A DNA stretch of 64,000 bases from Margaritispora aquatica (lineage: Eukaryota; Ascomycota; Leotiomycetes; Helotiales; Discinellaceae). Of the stretch, positions 59,353-64,000 are shown in pieces. The DNA lies in assembly GCA_007644065.1 (NCBI GenBank), contig VJWN01000011.1:1288599-1352598 (forward strand), read 5' to 3'. The position numbers and the translations under genes are program-made. The notes under the pieces were generated by a model that saw only the letters and a program-made list of their open reading frames with translations, ran no database searches and was not told the DNA's origin. How positions within the stretch are numbered: position 1 is the stretch's first letter; each line of letters starts with the position of its first letter.

Positions 59353-62300
59353 CCCTACGGAAGCAGGTTCGTCATATATTATAACTAAAATTACTATAAC
59401 TAATAGTAATCTCGTTATAATATATAGTAACTTAGTTTCGAGTATAACGAGGATTTATAAGTAGATTTTTAGTTCGTTATAATTAATAATAAGAATAACT
59501 ATACTATAAGTTTTATAGTACTTCTTACTATACTTTATAATAGCTTTGTTATATTAGTCTTAGTAAGTTACAATTACTCTTATAAGAACTACTTTAAAAT
59601 TTTAATCTCTTTAATAAATATAAATTATCTTAAGAAATAACTTAGTTATAGATTTTAAAATAAATACTTATCTATTATACCTACTTCCTTTATATAATAA
59701 GCTTTATAGTAGACCTACCTCTCCTTTACTTAGGAGTATCTAACTTGTCTAACTTCGTTTTTGCCTTCTTAGCTTATACTTTACGTCTTTGTCTTTTAGC
59801 TTAAGATATCTCTAGCTTATTACTATTAGATCCTAAGAGCTCGTAGAAGTAATAATATTTTTTAGTATTACTAAAAGTAATAAGAGTACGGGACTAAGTC
59901 TTCGTAATCTTACGTTAACTAACCTTTACCTTCGATGTCGACTTAGTTTAAGCTATCTAAACCTTAACTATAAGAACGCTTTTACGCTTATTAAGCTATA
60001 AAGGTACTACCTTAGAATTACTAGATATATATTTAAGGTATAGTACTATTAACTTATTACTATAGTAAAGTCTATCCTATAGTCTACTATATTATTTGTA
60101 TAGCTTATTTACGGTAGAGCTAATAACTAAGAATAAACGGGTTATACTAGACTAAGTAGCTTTAGTATCACTCTCTTAGTTACTACTACTATTTCTTATA
60201 GTTATATTAATAAACGAAAAAGATCTATATTATATATAATACTTACGATTACTAGTCTTATCTTATAGTCGTACCTTAGACTCTTTCTCTCTAGACTCTT
60301 TATCTCTAGACTCTTTATCTCTAGATCCTTTCTCTCTAGACTCTTCCTCTAGACCTATCTTTCCTTAATTCTTTTTTTTCTATAGTCTCTAATAGCTCCT
60401 CTTTATCCTCCTCTTCCTTCTCCTCTTTCTCTTTTTAGTCCTCTTTCTACTTTTAACACTATAACTCTCGCTCTACTTTCCGAGCTACTACCTACTATCT
60501 TTAACAACTAGTACTTAACGAGACCTTCTTCTTTATAATACTTTTCCTAGATTACCCTTTACTCTTAATTATCTTACTCTTTACGCTTTATTTAATTATT
60601 TTCTTTTTTTTAACTACTTTATTATTATTACTATCGTTTACTACTTAACGAAGTATATATATTATAGGCTATACGTTAGCGAATTCCTTCTATTAAAGGG
60701 TAAACTAAAGAATTTTCTTTATAGTAATACTTTTATTATCGTTAAAGTATTTATAAAAACTAAGGTAGATACCTTTCCTAGAGTTTATTTTATAATATTA
60801 AGAGAATTTAAAAGTACCCTATAGTCCTATCTACTTTTAACTTTTATTAAATAGCTTAGATTAAACTCTATTTTAAGATTAAAGTTCCTAGATACTATAA
60901 TTATAGTTAATTAAATCAACGAATCTTTTAAGTTTTATATATAAGTATAGCTTAACTTTTTCTAGTTTCTTAATAGCCGGAAGTCTAAAGGGAGGTACCT
61001 ATAAATAAACTATAATAATAGTAATAATAGTGATAATAGTAATAATAGTAATAATAGTAATAATAGTAATGATAGTAATAATAGTAATAATAGTAACGAG
61101 TTAGGAAATAATAGTAAAATGGATTTACTTATAGTAATTCTTATCCTAGGTTACTTATACCTATATTTAATAGCCTAGAAAAACGTATTCTTACGAGTTA
61201 TTTAGCTTTCTATATATCTAGACTTTTATATTTTGTCTTTCGTCGTAAACAAACTCTTGTATTAAAAGTCTTATCGTATATATATAACACTAAAAGTAAA
61301 AAGAATAACGCTTTAAAATAATAACTAAGTAGCGTAGCTTTTAAGTAAGTTAGGAACTATAAAGTAATATTAATATTAATACCTTTCTTTAAGCGAAAAT
61401 TACTATATAAGTAATAAGTCTCGAAATTTTACTTTATAAAATAATAAGAAGAATAAGGAACTAGATTACGTATTAAAAACTATATAAAAAATATTATAAT
61501 ATATATAATACTAAGTACTAATATAATCTTATAGTAAAAATCTACTATCCTTTTAATATAAGCCTTATTATCCTAATTATTATACACTTTCCCTTTCCTC
61601 TTACTAACGAGCTCTTACTAATATTCTCTTAGTAATTAGAAGTATTAACAAGTCCTTTTAAGATCTCTTAGCCCTTTTAGCTTTTTTAAACTCTTTAAGA
61701 TACTTAATAATAAGCCTAATCTCTTCTATCTTAAACCCTTAGACGTAGAGAATTATATCCGTTACTAAGTATAAACGTTATACGATTACGTACGTTACTT
61801 CTTACTAATCCCTTTATTAAAAGTCGTAATTCTTTAGATTATTTAACTATTTAGTAAACTCCTCTTTAGCCTCTATCTTTATTATAACTACCTTCTATCT
61901 TACTATAAAGCCTTAATAGTTATAGTAAGTAGTATCGTCCTATATAATACTAAAGTATTATTCTATCTCTAATAATATTACTTATATATTATATCCTTAT
62001 TAAGACTAGTAACGAATCTTATTAACTACTATCCGAATCTAGCTAGTATAGGCTAGCGTTTCGGGATTATAAAGGGCTAGGTTATTATTATCGTCGGTTT
62101 TAAACTCTTATATAATATATTTATATCTTAGCTTAAGCGAGTAAATATATACTTTCTATTAATTAAAGGATTATAAATTTATAGTTATAAGTTAAATATA
62201 TTTAAAAAGCTTAATACTTTAGTAAGGAGTATACTCTAGTTATAATATACGACTATATAAATTCTAGAAGTCCTTTATTATATCTAGTTTATTTTAAATA

Positions 62301-64000
62301 AAATTATACTTTAAATATTTCGTTTATAGGCTTAACTTATAAAGTAATAGTAATAATAAAGCTCTATTAGAATAAAAATAGTAAAATATTACTTTACTTA
62401 ACGTTACTTAACTATAAAGATAAGAACCGTCATCTTTTTATCTTATACACTTAGAGTCTTAAATATATAAATATATTATATATATTATAGATTCTTGTAT
62501 ATTATAGATTTATACTATTAACAAAGTATACTATACTTAGATAATATTATATATTAAAGTTAAAGTATCTTTAATAAGTATAAGCGATAAGGATACTTCC
62601 TTTAAAATCGTTACCGTTTTAAGAATAACTAAAGAAATATAGATATAGTAAGATTATTATATATATATATAATATTATACTTTTTAACTTAAAGCTACGA
62701 TATCTACTACGACTTTATAGTTATTTTAACTTATACTCTATTACTTAGACTACTTTAAGTATAATATTTCTATTTTTTTAAACCTTTTACGATAGACACT
62801 ACTACCTAGTAATAAAGTATAATTAGAATATTAGTAACGTCCCTTTAACTTTAGCTAACTATCTAATTCCTATTAAGTACAATAAGAAAGGCAGCTCTAA
62901 AGATTATAACTTTAAAAATAAATATATATTTTACTAGAATCACTTAACGATAAGTACTATCTATAGAGTAGTACCTTATAACTACTTAGCTTACTTACGT
63001 TATACTATATAATAATATTAAACTCGATATAGCTTACGTAAGCGCTAATCTTTCTCTTTTTAGTAGTAGATTAACTACTTCTATAGTTAATTAATTATCT
63101 TTATTCTTACTTATTATTAATTTAATAATATTAGTAAACTTAAACTAAGTATTAAGATTAATATTTATATCTAATAACCTTTATTATTAGATTAAATAAT
63201 TTTAGATAAAGATAAGAGCTCTATTAAGGATAAGTCTAAGAAAAAGGAAGAGAAGAAGAAGAAGGATAGATATAAGAATAGAGAGAGTAAAGAATAGGGA
63301 GGATATAGAATAGCTAACGCCTAGACGTTACTAGTACTACGAAGGCTATATATACTTAATACTAATAGTATCTCTCGTAGAGGGTGTACTCCGAGACTTA
63401 GCTATAGAGTATACTTAATCTAACGCTATACCTAGATCTAATAAGTAATCCCTTATAGTCTAGCTATAAACTATTTATATTCTTACTACTATAGTTGTCG
63501 AGCTTAAAGGATAAATAACGTTCTATTACTATTATATATACCTCTTCTAATTCTATAAACGCTTTAACTAGAAAATTATATTATACTAGTATAGCTAATA
63601 GTTAACGTAGGTATAATAAAGAGACTTATACGAATTATTAAGATATAGTCAATATCTTTAACGAGAGAATCTTAAGTAAATTAGAAAGTCTTAATATAAA
63701 TAAGGAGACTTATAAAAAAGGTTAGGAGGCTTAAACGTAAAAAAAGGTATAATTAAAAATATAATTACTAGCTTTTAAAATTATAATATTAGAGTTTCTT
63801 TTATATTTAATACTAATATCTAAAAGCTTAGTATGTTTTTAAGTATAACTATAAGAATAATATTAGTAATTTAGCTTACTTAATAAATATATTACTTTTA
63901 GTAAATTGTACCTACTTACTTACCCTTTTATTAAGATAGAAAAAAGTAAATAAACCTTAAGATTAATACTAGAACTACTTCGCTTTACTTTAACTAGAAG
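59353..64000. mobile_element. Long RIP-mutated relative of the same TIR element, running off the window
   Basis: It starts CCCTACGGAAGCAGGTTCGT, and its first ~195 bp match the left end of the 797-bp element before diverging. Most differences are C-to-T or G-to-A in this copy (for example CGG to TAG or TAA). The remaining ~4.4 kb is extremely AT-rich, nearly lacks CA and TG dinucleotides, and is packed with TA, which is a RIP signature. No intact frame survives; Lys/Glu-rich remnants (for example around 63,230-63,300) hint at former coding. The flanking CCA at 59350-59352 may be the target duplication, but the other end is outside the window. Could be the parent of the short element. Confidence 0.78.
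61012..61096. repeat. TAATAG-type simple repeat inside the RIP-mutated element
   Basis: About 85 bp of GTAATAATA/GTGATAATA units. The original unit probably carried CA/TG and was simplified by mutation. Confidence 0.75.

Overview
This is a gene-dense piece of a filamentous ascomycete (Pezizomycotina) genome. The genes carry short GT-AG introns of about 45-150 nt, and lone GC-AG introns also occur. The last 4.6 kb is AT-rich DNA almost free of CpA/TpG, the signature of repeat-induced point mutation (RIP). The gene families (2EXR proteins, fungal SARAF, PBN1, GH1, fungal S41 protease) fit that group. A leotiomycete is my guess, but nothing read here proves it. Exon joins were worked out by hand. 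Every spliced model marked as intact closes in frame.

Layout. 0-2.5 kb: a Lys-rich protein of unknown function with internal repeats. 3.7-11.8 kb: two caspase-fold genes flanking a secreted S41-type protease. 13-15 kb: an epoxide hydrolase. 15.6-21.3 kb: a divergent sucrose-type transporter and an endosomal/vacuolar Na+/H+ exchanger. 21.3-24.1 kb: a convergent non-coding gap with a diverged ~205-bp tandem repeat. 24-32.5 kb: a housekeeping block with PBN1 (GPI anchor) divergent from SARAF, and BRE1 (H2B ubiquitin ligase) divergent from BDP1 (TFIIIB). 32.7-36 kb: GH1 beta-glucosidase and a GFA-domain protein. 37-43 kb: two more caspase-fold genes interleaved with a secreted Ser/Thr-rich protein and an amidinotransferase, both of which look frameshifted. 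43.5-47.7 kb: a TAP-like alpha/beta hydrolase and a GT31-like glycosyltransferase. 48.8-51 kb: a pair of 2EXR proteins. 53.9-59.4 kb: a large decayed double-metzincin gene. 57.7-64 kb: two copies of one TIR transposon family, both inserted in that decayed gene.

The most interesting signal is the set of four caspase-like paralogues (3.7, 10.5, 37.1 and 40.5 kb). All four have a phase-2 intron between the His motif and the Cys motif, so they share ancestry. Only the 10.5-kb copy keeps both catalytic residues. The other three have lost one or both by different substitutions, and the 3.7-kb copy has gained a WW-like module and a long charged helix. One active protease with several divergent inactive relatives is consistent with a protease/pseudoprotease regulatory set, for example in regulated cell death. 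That functional reading is inference.

Second is the 3' end. A 797-bp TIR element sits in the metzincin pseudogene with a 3-bp target duplication, and removing it restores the reading frame exactly. A much longer relative with the same left end interrupts the same gene 850 bp further on and runs off the window.
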